Below are positions 25,630 through 33,862 of a stretch of DNA of 64,000 nt, one piece after another. The stretch's first letter is position 1, and each line of letters starts with the position of its first letter. This stretch comes from G963708235 sp963708235 (GTDB taxonomy: Bacteria > Actinomycetota > Acidimicrobiia > Spongiisociales > UBA5794). The position numbers and the translations under genes are program-made. The stretch covers positions 1,860,001-1,924,000 of the forward strand of contig OY970200.1 of NCBI GenBank assembly GCA_963708235.1, written 5' to 3'. The notes beneath the pieces were generated by a model that was given only the letters and a program-made list of their open reading frames with translations, did not search any database and was not told the DNA's origin.

Positions 25630-26646
25630 ATGACCACCATGTACTACCGGAGCGATGCCGACCCGGCGCTGATCGCCGACCGCAAGGTTGCGGTGCTCGG
25701 CTTCGGCAGCCAGGGCCACGCCCACGCACTCAACCTCAAGGACAGCGGGGTCGATGTGGTGGTCGGGTTGCGGCCCGGAAGCCGCCGCATCGAGACCGCC
25801 ACCGCTGCAGGACTCGAGGTGCGGTCCCCCGCAGAGGCGGCCGCCTGGGCCGACCTGGTGATGGTGCTGGTTCCTGATCAGCACCAGAAGGATCTGTATC
25901 ACCAGGAGGTGGCGCCCCACCTCGCTGCCGGCGACGCCCTGTTCTTCGCCCACGGCTTCAACATCCACTTCAACTACATCGACCCGGCTCCGGGGATCGA
26001 TGTGGTGATGGTGGCTCCGAAGGGCCCGGGACATCTGGTTCGCCGCCAGTACACCGAGGGCAGCGGGGTTCCCTGTCTGCTGGCGGTCCATCAGGACGCC
26101 AGCGGGGCGGCCCGCAACCTCGGGCTGTCCTATGCCGATGCAATCGGCGGCACCCGGGCCGGAGTGATCGAGACCACGTTCGGCGCCGAGACCGAGACCG
26201 ACCTCTTCGGTGAGCAGGTGATCCTGTGCGGTGGCGTCGACGAGTTGGTCCGTGCCGCCTTCGAGACCCTCACCGACGCCGGGTATGCCGAGGAGATGGC
26301 GTACTTCGAGGTGCTCCACGAGCTCAAGCTCATCGTCGATCTGCTCTTCGAGGGTGGGATCTCCTGGATGCGCCATTCGGTCTCGGACACCGCCGAGTAC
26401 GGCGATGTGACCCGTGGCCCTCGGATCATCACCGACGACACCCGCCGGACCATGCGCGACATCCTCGACGAGATCCGCTCCGGTAGCTTCGCCAAGGAAT
26501 GGATGGAGGAGCACGCCGCCGGCGCCCCGCTCCTCACCGAGGCCCGGGCCTCCCTTGCCGAGCATCCCATCGAGCAGGTGGGGCGCCGGTTGCGACCGAT
26601 GATGCCGTTCCTCACCCCCCGGGATCCCGCCGACGACGGAGCCTGA
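25630..26646 (+). CDS. ilvC: Ketol-acid reductoisomerase
   Basis: 338 residues, class I (short) form. Isomerises and reduces acetolactate or acetohydroxybutyrate, using Mg2+ and NAD(P)H. Seen: the Rossmann motif GFGSQGHAHA (about residues 24-33), the cofactor-specificity loop GLRPGSRR, whose Arg/Ser residues favour NADPH, AHGFNIHF, APKGPGHLVRRQY and the metal site with TETDLFGEQ and CGG. The ATG at 25630 has AGGAG upstream and is 25 bases after ilvN. It closes the ilvBNC operon and is followed by a strong stem-loop. Confidence 0.97.
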   Translation: MTTMYYRSDADPALIADRKVAVLGFGSQGHAHALNLKDSGVDVVVGLRPGSRRIETATAAGLEVRSPAEAAAWADLVMVLVPDQHQKDLYHQEVAPHLAAGDALFFAHGFNIHFNYIDPAPGIDVVMVAPKGPGHLVRRQYTEGSGVPCLLAVHQDASGAARNLGLSYADAIGGTRAGVIETTFGAETETDLFGEQVILCGGVDELVRAAFETLTDAGYAEEMAYFEVLHELKLIVDLLFEGGISWMRHSVSDTAEYGDVTRGPRIITDDTRRTMRDILDEIRSGSFAKEWMEEHAAGAPLLTEARASLAEHPIEQVGRRLRPMMPFLTPRDPADDGA

Positions 26647-26655
26647 GACGCAGAA

Positions 26656-26704
26656 CGGCGGTCGGTGGCCCCTGCGATCTCTCGCAACGGGTCACCGACC
26701 GCCG
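26656..26704. terminator. Strong stem-loop between convergent ilvC and yceI
   Basis: CGGCGGTCGGTG (26656-26667) and CACCGACCGCCG (26693-26704) are perfect 12-base arms. The loop itself folds (TGCGA with TCGCA at 26673-26686). It lies nine bases after the ilvC stop. No T-run follows, so it may be a bidirectional or Rho-assisted terminator or an mRNA 3' stabiliser. Confidence 0.6.
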
Positions 26705-26764
26705 GTGGAGGGGTCGGTCCCGGCCGGATGCGGTTCACGCACCGGACGGGTCCTGGTTCAGGTC

Positions 26765-27346
26765 TCAGGCCTGGAGGGCGGCCTGGGCCTCGATCTCGAT
26801 CTTCACCTTCTTCGACACCAGCACGCCACCCGACTCGAGGGCGACGTTCCAGGTGAGGCCGTATGCCTCTCGCTCGATCTCACCGGTTGCGGAGAACTGA
26901 GCCTTGGCGTTGCCCCACGGGTCGTTGACCACGCCGTGGTATTCGGCGTCCAGGGTGATGGGGCGGGTGACGCCGTGGAGCGACAGGTCGCCGGTGAGCT
27001 TCCAGGTGTCGCCATCGGGCACGATACCGGTGCTGCGGAACGTCATCGTCGGGTACTGCTCGACGTCGAAGAAGTCGGCCGAACGGAGATGGCCGTCGCG
27101 GTCCTCGGCGCCGGTGGTGACGCTGGCGAGCTGAACCTCGACCGACACCACGGTGTCCTCGGGCGTCTCGCCGACCTCGATGGTGCCGGCGACATCGCCG
27201 AAGCTACCACGGACCTTGGTCACCATCATGTGACGGGCGACGAAGGTGACCGCAGTGTGGGTCGGGTCGAGTGACCAGGTTCCGACGGCGGGGAGATCGG
27301 TGCCGTCAACGGTTCGTACAGGGGACTTGGTGGTCTCGGTGGTCAT
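26765..27346 (-). CDS. YceI-family lipocalin-like protein
   Basis: 193 residues. The YceI barrel is clear: TWSLDPTHTAVTFVARHMMVTKVRGSF (about residues 23-49), SVTTGAEDRDGHLRSADFFDVEQYPTMTFRST, and GDLSLHGVTRPITLDAEY. Members bind isoprenoid or polyisoprenoid chains. There is no signal peptide, so a cytoplasmic location is likely, as in other actinobacterial forms. The ATG at 27346 has GGGAGGAA upstream. Its promoter region carries two copies of a 17-bp operator-like repeat, so it is probably tightly repressed by a dimeric regulator not encoded nearby. Confidence 0.92.
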   Translation of the reverse strand: MTTETTKSPVRTVDGTDLPAVGTWSLDPTHTAVTFVARHMMVTKVRGSFGDVAGTIEVGETPEDTVVSVEVQLASVTTGAEDRDGHLRSADFFDVEQYPTMTFRSTGIVPDGDTWKLTGDLSLHGVTRPITLDAEYHGVVNDPWGNAKAQFSATGEIEREAYGLTWNVALESGGVLVSKKVKIEIEAQAALQA

Positions 27347-27390
27347 GGTGGGTTCCTCCCAGTTGATTGCCCGGCGGTTGCGCCAAGTGA

Positions 27391-27433
27391 TTGCGGTGCG
27401 CAACTATACCAACTCGTTGCGATGCGCAACTAT
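27391..27433 (-). promoter_or_regulatory. Tandem operator in the yceI promoter
   Basis: TTGCGGTGCGCAACTAT (27391-27407) and TTGCGATGCGCAACTAT (27417-27433) on the plus strand are 17-bp repeats with a 26-bp period. Each contains an imperfect palindrome of the form GTTGCG-N3-CGCAAY. On the minus strand the first copy overlaps a TATAGT -10 box (27403-27408) and the second overlaps the -35 position (GTTGCG, 16 bases away). This layout indicates repression by a dimeric (MarR-like) regulator. Confidence 0.75.
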
Positions 27434-27497
27434 TCCCACCACCCTAAGGGTGTGTGCCGGGCTAGCACGATTCCGGCGGTGCGGACGGTTGACCACT

Positions 27498-29042
27498 ATG
27501 TTGCGGCGGATGAGACGGACTTCTCCCCTCGCCGTCGCGATCGCTTTCGCCATCGCCGCCTGCGCCAATGCGGCGGGCACCGACCCCCCGACCACGACCG
27601 CGGGCTCCACGGTCTCGCCATCGGTCTCCGCACCGTTGACGACCGCCGCCCCGACAACCCCCGAGACAACGACCCACTCCGGGTCGTCGACCACCTCCGC
27701 CGGGGTGCCCGACGGTCCCGATGTCGCCAGCGCCACCGGACTCGGCGACAGCCGGTATCCGGAACTGGGGAACGTGGGTATCGACGTCGATCACTACATC
27801 ATCGAGCTCCGTTTCGACCCGGGCGACGGATCGATCGATGCCGTCGCCACCGTCGAAGCCACGGCCACCGACGATCTCGAGGTCTTCAGCCTCGACTTCA
27901 TCGGGTACGACGTGTCGGCGGTGACCGTCGACGGCGCCGCAGCGGCGATCTCGCGCACCGACACCAAACTCGTAGTGGCACCGGCAACCGCCATCCCCAC
28001 GGGTGAGGGCTTCAGCGTGGCGGTGGCCTACACCGGGACACCCCAGCCCTTCCAGCCCGAGGGCATGCCGTTCCAGATGGGATGGATGAGCGGTCCCCGT
28101 GGCGAGCAGTTCGTCGCCGCAGAACCCGACGCCGCCCGGACCTGGTTTCCCGGCAACGACCACCCCGTCGACAAGGCCACCTTCACCTTCCGGGTCACCG
28201 TCCCCGACCCGCTGATGGCGGTCGCCAACGGGGTGCTCACCGACACCGTGGAGGACGGCGACGACATCACCCGGGTATTCGAGATGGACCAGCCGATGCC
28301 CACCTACCTGGCTACGGTCGTGATCGGCGACTACACCGTCGTCGACGATCCCGACTCGACCGGAGTCGGCGGGGTTCCGATCCGCAACCTCCTCCCACCG
28401 GGGCTCACCCTCGATCCGCCGCCCCGGCTCGATCTGCAGGGGGAGATGATGGCGTTCATGGTCGACCGTTTCGGACCATATCCGTTCGATCTGTACGGGA
28501 TCGCCGTGGTCCCCGGGTTCCCCGCCGCCCTGGAGAACTCCACCCTGTCACTGTTCGGGGACCGGATCGTGGCTTCGATCGGGTTCTTCGAGGCGGTGCT
28601 GGTCCACGAGCTCGCCCACCAGTGGTTCGGCAACCACGTCACCCTCGGCGACTGGGGCGACATCTGGCTCAACGAGGGGTTCGCCACCTATGCGGAGTGG
28701 TTGTGGATCGAGGAGCGCGACGGTCCCGAGGCCTTGCGGGTGAAGGTCGAGGAGCAACATGCCAACATGTCGCTGCTCGGACTCCCCCCGCCGGGGAATC
28801 CCCCGGCCGATGATCTTTTCAACGCCTCGGTCTACATCACCGGGGGGCTCACCCTCCACGCCCTCCGTCTCGAGATCGGCGACGACGCCTTCTTCGAGAC
28901 GCTGCGGACCTACCTCGAACGGTTCGCCTACGGAACGGCCTACACCGCAGACTTCATCGCCGTCGCCGAGGAGATGGCGGGGCGCGACCTCACCGACCTG
29001 TTCGATGCGTGGCTCTATGGAGACGAGGTGCCCGACCTATGA
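27498..29042 (+). CDS. M1-family zinc metallopeptidase, lipoprotein
   Basis: 514 residues. The N-terminus is a lipoprotein signal (AVAIAFAIAAC). A ~50-residue Ser/Thr/Pro-rich linker follows, then a beta domain and the gluzincin catalytic domain: His370-Glu371-Leu-Ala-His374 and the third zinc ligand Glu393 (LNEGFATYAEW). The usual GAMEN substrate motif appears as PAALENSTL. It lacks the long C-terminal domain of classical aminopeptidase N, so it is a compact form. Probably a cell-surface aminopeptidase. The ATG at 27498 was taken; 27510 is an alternative. The stop overlaps gnd by four bases. Confidence 0.9.
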   Translation: MLRRMRRTSPLAVAIAFAIAACANAAGTDPPTTTAGSTVSPSVSAPLTTAAPTTPETTTHSGSSTTSAGVPDGPDVASATGLGDSRYPELGNVGIDVDHYIIELRFDPGDGSIDAVATVEATATDDLEVFSLDFIGYDVSAVTVDGAAAAISRTDTKLVVAPATAIPTGEGFSVAVAYTGTPQPFQPEGMPFQMGWMSGPRGEQFVAAEPDAARTWFPGNDHPVDKATFTFRVTVPDPLMAVANGVLTDTVEDGDDITRVFEMDQPMPTYLATVVIGDYTVVDDPDSTGVGGVPIRNLLPPGLTLDPPPRLDLQGEMMAFMVDRFGPYPFDLYGIAVVPGFPAALENSTLSLFGDRIVASIGFFEAVLVHELAHQWFGNHVTLGDWGDIWLNEGFATYAEWLWIEERDGPEALRVKVEEQHANMSLLGLPPPGNPPADDLFNASVYITGGLTLHALRLEIGDDAFFETLRTYLERFAYGTAYTADFIAVAEEMAGRDLTDLFDAWLYGDEVPDL

Positions 29043-30577
29043 CCGAACCCATGACCAGCTCGACGACTGCCGGCGACCCCGCCGACGGGACCCCGCTCCT
29101 CGCCGACATCGCCGTGATCGGACTGGCGGTGATGGGTCGGAACCTGGCGCTCAACATCGCCGACCACGGTTTCCGGGTTGCGGTCGGCAATCGCACCGCC
29201 ATCCGGGTCGACGAGTTCCTCGCCGGCGACGCCGGCGGATTCGACATCGTGGGGGCGGCGACGCTTCCCGAACTGGTGGAGTCGCTCCGCCGCCCTCGCA
29301 AGGTCATCCTGATGGTGCGCGCCGGTCAACCCGTCGATGCCACGCTCGATGAACTGGTTCCCCTGCTCGACCCCGGCGACATCGTCATCGACGGCGGCAA
29401 CTCCGAATACACCGACACCATCGCACGCACCCTTCGACTCAACGGGCTCGGGCTCCATTTCGTCGGCGCCGGGATCTCCGGCGGCGAGGAGGGGGCACGT
29501 TACGGACCATCGATCATGCCCGGTGGAGCGGCGGCGGCGTGGCCCCACATCTCGGAGATCCTCACCGCCATCGCCGCTCCCGCCGCCGACGGGACCCCGT
29601 GTTGTGACTGGGTGGGGCCCGACGGCGCCGGCCACTACGTCAAGATGGTGCACAACGGCATCGAATACGGGGACATGCAGGTGATCGCCGAGTCCTTCGA
29701 TGTGATGCGTCGCGGTCTCGCCATGTTCCCTCCGGCGATGGCGCCGGTGTACACCCGCTGGAACACCGGGAAGCTCGAGTCGTTCCTGATCGAGATCACC
29801 GCCGACATCACCGCCTACACCGACGACGACGGCGAACCGCTGGTGGACCGCATCCTCGACGCCGCCGGGCAGAAGGGCACCGGAAAATGGACCGTGATCT
29901 CCTCGATGCACCTGGGGATGCCGGTGTCGCTCATCGCCGAGGCGGTGTACGCCCGGGTGGTCTCGTCGCTCGTCGATCAGCGTCGCCAGGCCGCCGAGCT
30001 CGCCGCCCGGCAGGCGGCGAGCCGACCCACGCCCGCCGGCGTCCCGACCGGGCTGATCGACGATGACGAGGCGTCGGTGATCGCCGATCTCCACGATGCG
30101 CTCTATGCCTCGAAGATCGTCTCCTACGCCCAGGGGTTCATGCTGCTGCGTGCGGCATCCGACGAACACGGGTGGGGACTGGACCTGGGCCGCATCGCCT
30201 CGCTGTGGCGAGCCGGGTGCATCATCCGTTCCCGGTTCCTCGACGACATCATGCGAGCCTACGAGACCGATCCCGAACTCCCCAGCCTGCTGCTCGATCC
30301 GTTCTTTGCGTCAGAACTTGCCGCGGCCGAGCCGGGATGGCGCCGGACGGTCAGCCGTGCGGTGGCGCATGCCATCCCCGTTCCGGCCTACTCCGCCGCC
30401 CTCGCCTTCCACGACGGCTACCGGTCGGACCGGCTTCCCGCCAGCCTGATCCAGGCGCAGCGCGACTACTTCGGCGCCCACACCTACGAACGCATCGACA
30501 CCGACCGGGGACAGCACTTCCACACCAACTGGACAGGCACCGGCGGCACCACCTCATCGGGCACCTACGAAGCGTGA
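29039..30577 (+). CDS. gnd: 6-phosphogluconate dehydrogenase (decarboxylating)
   Basis: 512 residues. Oxidises and decarboxylates 6-phosphogluconate to ribulose 5-phosphate in the oxidative pentose phosphate pathway. Seen: the Rossmann motif IGLAVMGRNLALNIADHGF (about residues 29-47), the coenzyme loop VGNRTAIRVDEF, the substrate signature GAGISGGEEGARYGPSIMPGG, and the catalytic Lys in HYVKMVHNGIEYGDMQ. Length fits the long homodimeric form. The ATG at 29039 overlaps the M1 peptidase stop (ATGA). An in-frame insertion rich in Ala/Arg/Gln near residues 318-345 is slightly unusual. The downstream PPOX gene overlaps by four bases. Confidence 0.95.
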   Translation: MTEPMTSSTTAGDPADGTPLLADIAVIGLAVMGRNLALNIADHGFRVAVGNRTAIRVDEFLAGDAGGFDIVGAATLPELVESLRRPRKVILMVRAGQPVDATLDELVPLLDPGDIVIDGGNSEYTDTIARTLRLNGLGLHFVGAGISGGEEGARYGPSIMPGGAAAAWPHISEILTAIAAPAADGTPCCDWVGPDGAGHYVKMVHNGIEYGDMQVIAESFDVMRRGLAMFPPAMAPVYTRWNTGKLESFLIEITADITAYTDDDGEPLVDRILDAAGQKGTGKWTVISSMHLGMPVSLIAEAVYARVVSSLVDQRRQAAELAARQAASRPTPAGVPTGLIDDDEASVIADLHDALYASKIVSYAQGFMLLRAASDEHGWGLDLGRIASLWRAGCIIRSRFLDDIMRAYETDPELPSLLLDPFFASELAAAEPGWRRTVSRAVAHAIPVPAYSAALAFHDGYRSDRLPASLIQAQRDYFGAHTYERIDTDRGQHFHTNWTGTGGTTSSGTYEA

Positions 30578-31008
30578 GACTCGATCCGGAGACGTGCCGG
30601 GTGCGGTTCCTATCGGCACGGTCGGCGGTGCTCGGCAGCGTGACCGCCGAGGGACTCCCCCACCTGGTCCCGGTGGTGTTCGCCTGGGATGGCACCGACC
30701 TCGTCTTCGTGATCGACGCCAAGCCCAAGTCGACCCCGCAGCTCCGGCGGCTCGCCAACCTCGAGACACATCCGGAGTGCACCCTCCTCGCCGACCGCTA
30801 CGACGAGGATTGGAACGCGTTGTGGTGGGTCAGGGTGGACGGTCGGGCCCGGATCGACGACGACCCGGGCAGCGTGGCGCAGGCAGCCGCACTGATCGCC
30901 CATCGATACCCACAGGCCACAGGGACCGACCCACCGGGACCGGCGGTGTGGATCACCCCACAACGCTGGACGGGATGGGCCGCTGCCGACGGGGCTCGGC
31001 ACTGGTAG
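30574..31008 (+). CDS. PPOX-class (F420/FMN-binding split-barrel) protein
   Basis: 144 residues, split beta-barrel. Seen: RFLSARSAVLGSVTAEGLPHLVPVVFAWDG (residues 11-40), FVIDAKPKSTPQLRRLANLETHPECTLLADRYDEDWNALWWVRVDGRARI. This matches the Rv0121-like group of F420-binding PPOX proteins of actinobacteria. The enzymatic reaction is unknown. Start is GTG in a GTGA overlap with gnd. The stop codon TAG is also the beginning of the TAGCGT -10 box used by pntAA, an extreme case of sequence economy. Confidence 0.85.
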   Translation: MRLDPETCRVRFLSARSAVLGSVTAEGLPHLVPVVFAWDGTDLVFVIDAKPKSTPQLRRLANLETHPECTLLADRYDEDWNALWWVRVDGRARIDDDPGSVAQAAALIAHRYPQATGTDPPGPAVWITPQRWTGWAAADGARHW

Positions 31009-31011
31009 CGT
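31006..31011 (+). promoter_or_regulatory. Putative -10 box for pntAA, leaderless
   Basis: TAGCGT, whose first three bases are the stop codon of the preceding gene, ends seven bases before the pntAA ATG. Confidence 0.5.
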
Positions 31012-31018
31012 GCCCGCC

Positions 31019-32182
31019 ATGCAGGTCGGCGTCCCCAGAGAACGGACCCCGGGCGAACGGCGGGTGGCTGCGGTCCCCGATGTCGTCCGGCAGTACAGGG
31101 AGTGGGGTTGGGACGTCGTGGTGGAAGCCGACGCCGGCACCGCCGCCGGGTTCACCGACGATGCCTACCGTGACGCCGGCGCCACCATCGGCGAGCCCGA
31201 CGATGCCAATATCGTTGTGTTCGTCGGCCCACCCTCCGCCGAGCGGCTGGCGACCGTACGCAGCGGCGCCATCGTCGTCGGATTTCTCGAACCGTTCACC
31301 GGCGCCGCGGCGATGCGGATGGCGCTCGAACGAGGACACATCGCCGTCGCCGTCGAGGCGATCCCGCGGACCACGCTGGCGCAGGCGATGGACGCCCTCT
31401 CCTCTCAGGCCAACATCGCCGGCTACGCCGCGGTCCTGGTCGCCGCCGCCGCCTCACCTCGGTTGCTCCCGATGATGGTCACCGCCGCCGGCACCATCGC
31501 TCCATCCAAGGCGGTCATCCTCGGTGTCGGGGTAGCCGGGCTGCAGGCGATCGCCACCGCCCGCCGTCTCGGTGCCGTGGTTCACGCCTATGACATCCGC
31601 ACCGAGACCCGCGAGCAGGTGGAGAGTCTCGGCGCAAGGTTCATCGCCGCCGTCACCACCGACGCCGACGAGGGCGGGTATGCCAGGGAGGTGGCCGCCG
31701 ACACCCAGCAGCTCCAGCACGAGGCACTGGCGCCGTACCTCGCCGAGGCGGACATCGTGATCACCACGGCGCAGATCCCGGGCCGCCCCGCCCCGCTGCT
31801 GGTCACCGACGAGATGCTGGCCCAGATGCGACCCGGCGCCGTCATCGTCGACATGGCCGCCGCCACCGGTGGCAACGTGTCCGCCTCCCGACCCGACGAG
31901 GTCGTGGTGGTCGGCGGGGTTCACATCCACGGACCCACCAACCTCGCCGCCGCCCAGGCCGCCGATGCCAGCCGGATGTACGCCAGGAACGTCGCCGCCC
32001 TGCTGGGCAGGGCCCGTAACCTCCACGGCGAGAACGACGGGTTCGCCTTCGATCTCGACGACGAGATCCTCGGCACCGCCGCCGTGGTCGCCGCCGGAGC
32101 GGCCCGCCATCCCCGGACCATCGAGCTTCTGGGCGAAACGCCCGCCGAACCGCCCGCCGAACCGCACCGGGAACCGACATGA
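31019..32182 (+). CDS. pntAA: NAD(P) transhydrogenase subunit alpha, part 1
   Basis: 387 residues. Soluble NAD(H)-binding domain I of proton-translocating transhydrogenase. Seen: VGVPRERTPGERRVAAVPDVV at the N-terminus, SSQANIAGYAAVL, the nucleotide loop VILGVGVAGLQAIATARRLGAVV (about residues 162-184), and the mobile-loop segment EGGYAREVAADTQQLQHEAL. The enzyme couples hydride transfer from NADH to NADP+ with proton influx. The alpha subunit is split, so this protein ends before the membrane domain. ATG 31019 sits seven bases behind a -10 box. Its end overlaps pntAB by four bases, and a 12-bp duplication lies at its 3' end. Confidence 0.95.
   Translation: MQVGVPRERTPGERRVAAVPDVVRQYREWGWDVVVEADAGTAAGFTDDAYRDAGATIGEPDDANIVVFVGPPSAERLATVRSGAIVVGFLEPFTGAAAMRMALERGHIAVAVEAIPRTTLAQAMDALSSQANIAGYAAVLVAAAASPRLLPMMVTAAGTIAPSKAVILGVGVAGLQAIATARRLGAVVHAYDIRTETREQVESLGARFIAAVTTDADEGGYAREVAADTQQLQHEALAPYLAEADIVITTAQIPGRPAPLLVTDEMLAQMRPGAVIVDMAAATGGNVSASRPDEVVVVGGVHIHGPTNLAAAQAADASRMYARNVAALLGRARNLHGENDGFAFDLDDEILGTAAVVAAGAARHPRTIELLGETPAEPPAEPHREPT
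32139..32162 (+). repeat. 12-bp tandem duplication at the pntAA 3' end
   Basis: CGCCCGCCGAAC occurs twice in tandem, coding for a repeated Pro-Ala-Glu-Pro near the C-terminus of PntAA. Confidence 0.75.
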
Positions 32183-32475
32183 GTGCGATGTTCATCAGCG
32201 GGATCGTGGTCTTCGTCCTCGCCGGGTTCGTCGGGATCGAGGTGATCTCGAAAGTCCCGCCGACCCTGCACACCCCGCTGATGTCGGGAGCCAATGCCAT
32301 CAGCGGGATCACCATCGTCGGAGCCGTCATCGCCGCCGGCTCGGGAGGCACGACGACGGCCACGGTCCTCGGGTTTCTCGCCGTCACCTTCGCCACCATC
32401 AACGTCGTCGGCGGGTTTCTGGTGACCGACCGGATGCTGGAGATGTTCAAACGCAAGCCGGGGCCCAGACCGTGA
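32179..32475 (+). CDS. pntAB: NAD(P) transhydrogenase subunit alpha, part 2
   Basis: 98 residues, the membrane segment of the split alpha subunit. Three to four helices, with the conserved GIEVISKVPPTLHTPLMSGANAISGI (residues 19-44) and ATVLGFLAVTFATINVVGGFLVTDRML. It forms part of the proton channel together with PntB. The ATG overlaps the pntAA stop (ATGA) and the end overlaps the pntB GTG by four bases, so the three subunits are made together in a fixed ratio. Confidence 0.95.
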   Translation: MSAMFISGIVVFVLAGFVGIEVISKVPPTLHTPLMSGANAISGITIVGAVIAAGSGGTTTATVLGFLAVTFATINVVGGFLVTDRMLEMFKRKPGPRP

Positions 32476-33833
32476 CCGAACTGCTCTACCTCGGCGCCGC
32501 CGTGCTCTTCATCATCGGGTTGAAACGGCTGGGCTCCCCCCGCACGGCGCGACGTGGCAACCAACTCGCCGCCGTCGGGATGTTGCTCGCCCTCGTCGTG
32601 GCACTGGTCGACCTCGACGTCGTGTCGTGGGGGACCATCGCCGCCGGTCTGATCACCGGAGGTGTGGTGGGAGCGCTGCTGGCGATCAGGGTCCAGATGA
32701 CCGCCATGCCCCAGCTCGTCGCCGCATTCAACGGATTCGGCGGGGCCGCCTCGGCGCTGGTGGCGTTGGCGGAGCTCGATCTCGCCGGCGGGGACCTCCC
32801 GATCGAAACCGACGTGACCGTGCTGCTGTCGTTGGCCATCGGCACCCTGACCTTCACCGGGAGCTTTGTCGCCTTCGGCAAACTGCAGGGGATCATCACC
32901 GGCCGGCCGGTCCGTCTCCCCGGCGGGCCCCTGTTCAATGTGATGCTGACGGTGACGCTGGTGGGTCTCGGTATCTGGGCGACCACCAGCGCCACCACCC
33001 AGCCCTACTGGTTGTGCGTCCTGGTCGCCGCCGTGCTCGGGGTCTCCGGCGTCCTCCCCATCGGCGGCGCCGACATGCCGGTGGTGATCTCACTGCTCAA
33101 TTCGCTGTCGGGTCTGGCGGCGGCGATGGCAGGGTTCGTGATCGGCAACTCGGCGTTGATCATCGGCGGTGCGCTGGTCGGTGCCGCCGGGTTGATCCTC
33201 ACCCTGCAGATGGGCCAGGCGATGAACCGCTCGCTCGCCAACGTGCTCTTCTCCGGTTTCGGTGGCGCCCCCGCCGGCGGGCCGATCGTCGAGGGCGACC
33301 GATCGGTGACCCGCGCCACCCCCGCCGATGTCGCCATCGCCATCGGTTACGCCGAGCGGGTGATGGTCGTCCCCGGCTACGGTCTGGCGGTGGCGCAGGC
33401 CCAGCATGCGGTGAGGGATCTGGCCAAGCTGCTCGAAGGGCGTGGGATCGAGGTCGGCTACGCCATCCACCCGGTTGCGGGACGGATGCCGGGGCACATG
33501 AACGTGCTGCTCGCCGAAGCGGACGTCCCCTACGACCAGCTCTACGACCTGGATCAGTCCAACCCGAGATTCCCCCAGACGGATGTCGTCCTCATCGTCG
33601 GGGCCAACGACGTGGTCAACCCGGCGGCCCGCGACGATCCGGGGAGCCCCATCTACGGGATGCCGATCCTCGAGGTGGACAAGGCAAGGACGGTCGTGGT
33701 GGTCAAACGATCGCTGTCCCCGGGGTTCGCCGGCATCGACAACCCACTTTTCTACCTCGACGGCACCATGATGTTCTTCGAGGACGGTAAATCCGCCATC
33801 GAGGCGATCATCACCGCCCTCGCCGAGATCTGA
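32472..33833 (+). CDS. pntB: NAD(P) transhydrogenase subunit beta
   Basis: 453 residues. The N-terminal two thirds is a polytopic membrane domain (about nine helices), with MTAMPQLVAAFNGFGGAASALVA and GGADMPVVISLLNSLSGLAAAMAGF. The C-terminal ~190 residues are the NADP(H)-binding domain III, with VPGYGLAVAQAQHAV, HPVAGRMPGHMNVLLAEA, DVVLIVGANDVVNPAAR and VVVKRSLSPGFAGIDNPLF. Complete and standard. GTG start in a GTGA overlap with pntAB. The transhydrogenase supplies NADPH, fitting the nearby NADPH-using biosynthetic genes, although linkage is not proof. Confidence 0.97.
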   Translation: MTELLYLGAAVLFIIGLKRLGSPRTARRGNQLAAVGMLLALVVALVDLDVVSWGTIAAGLITGGVVGALLAIRVQMTAMPQLVAAFNGFGGAASALVALAELDLAGGDLPIETDVTVLLSLAIGTLTFTGSFVAFGKLQGIITGRPVRLPGGPLFNVMLTVTLVGLGIWATTSATTQPYWLCVLVAAVLGVSGVLPIGGADMPVVISLLNSLSGLAAAMAGFVIGNSALIIGGALVGAAGLILTLQMGQAMNRSLANVLFSGFGGAPAGGPIVEGDRSVTRATPADVAIAIGYAERVMVVPGYGLAVAQAQHAVRDLAKLLEGRGIEVGYAIHPVAGRMPGHMNVLLAEADVPYDQLYDLDQSNPRFPQTDVVLIVGANDVVNPAARDDPGSPIYGMPILEVDKARTVVVVKRSLSPGFAGIDNPLFYLDGTMMFFEDGKSAIEAIITALAEI

Positions 33834-33862
33834 CCTGGCGGCCCATCGGGAGAGGCGACGAC

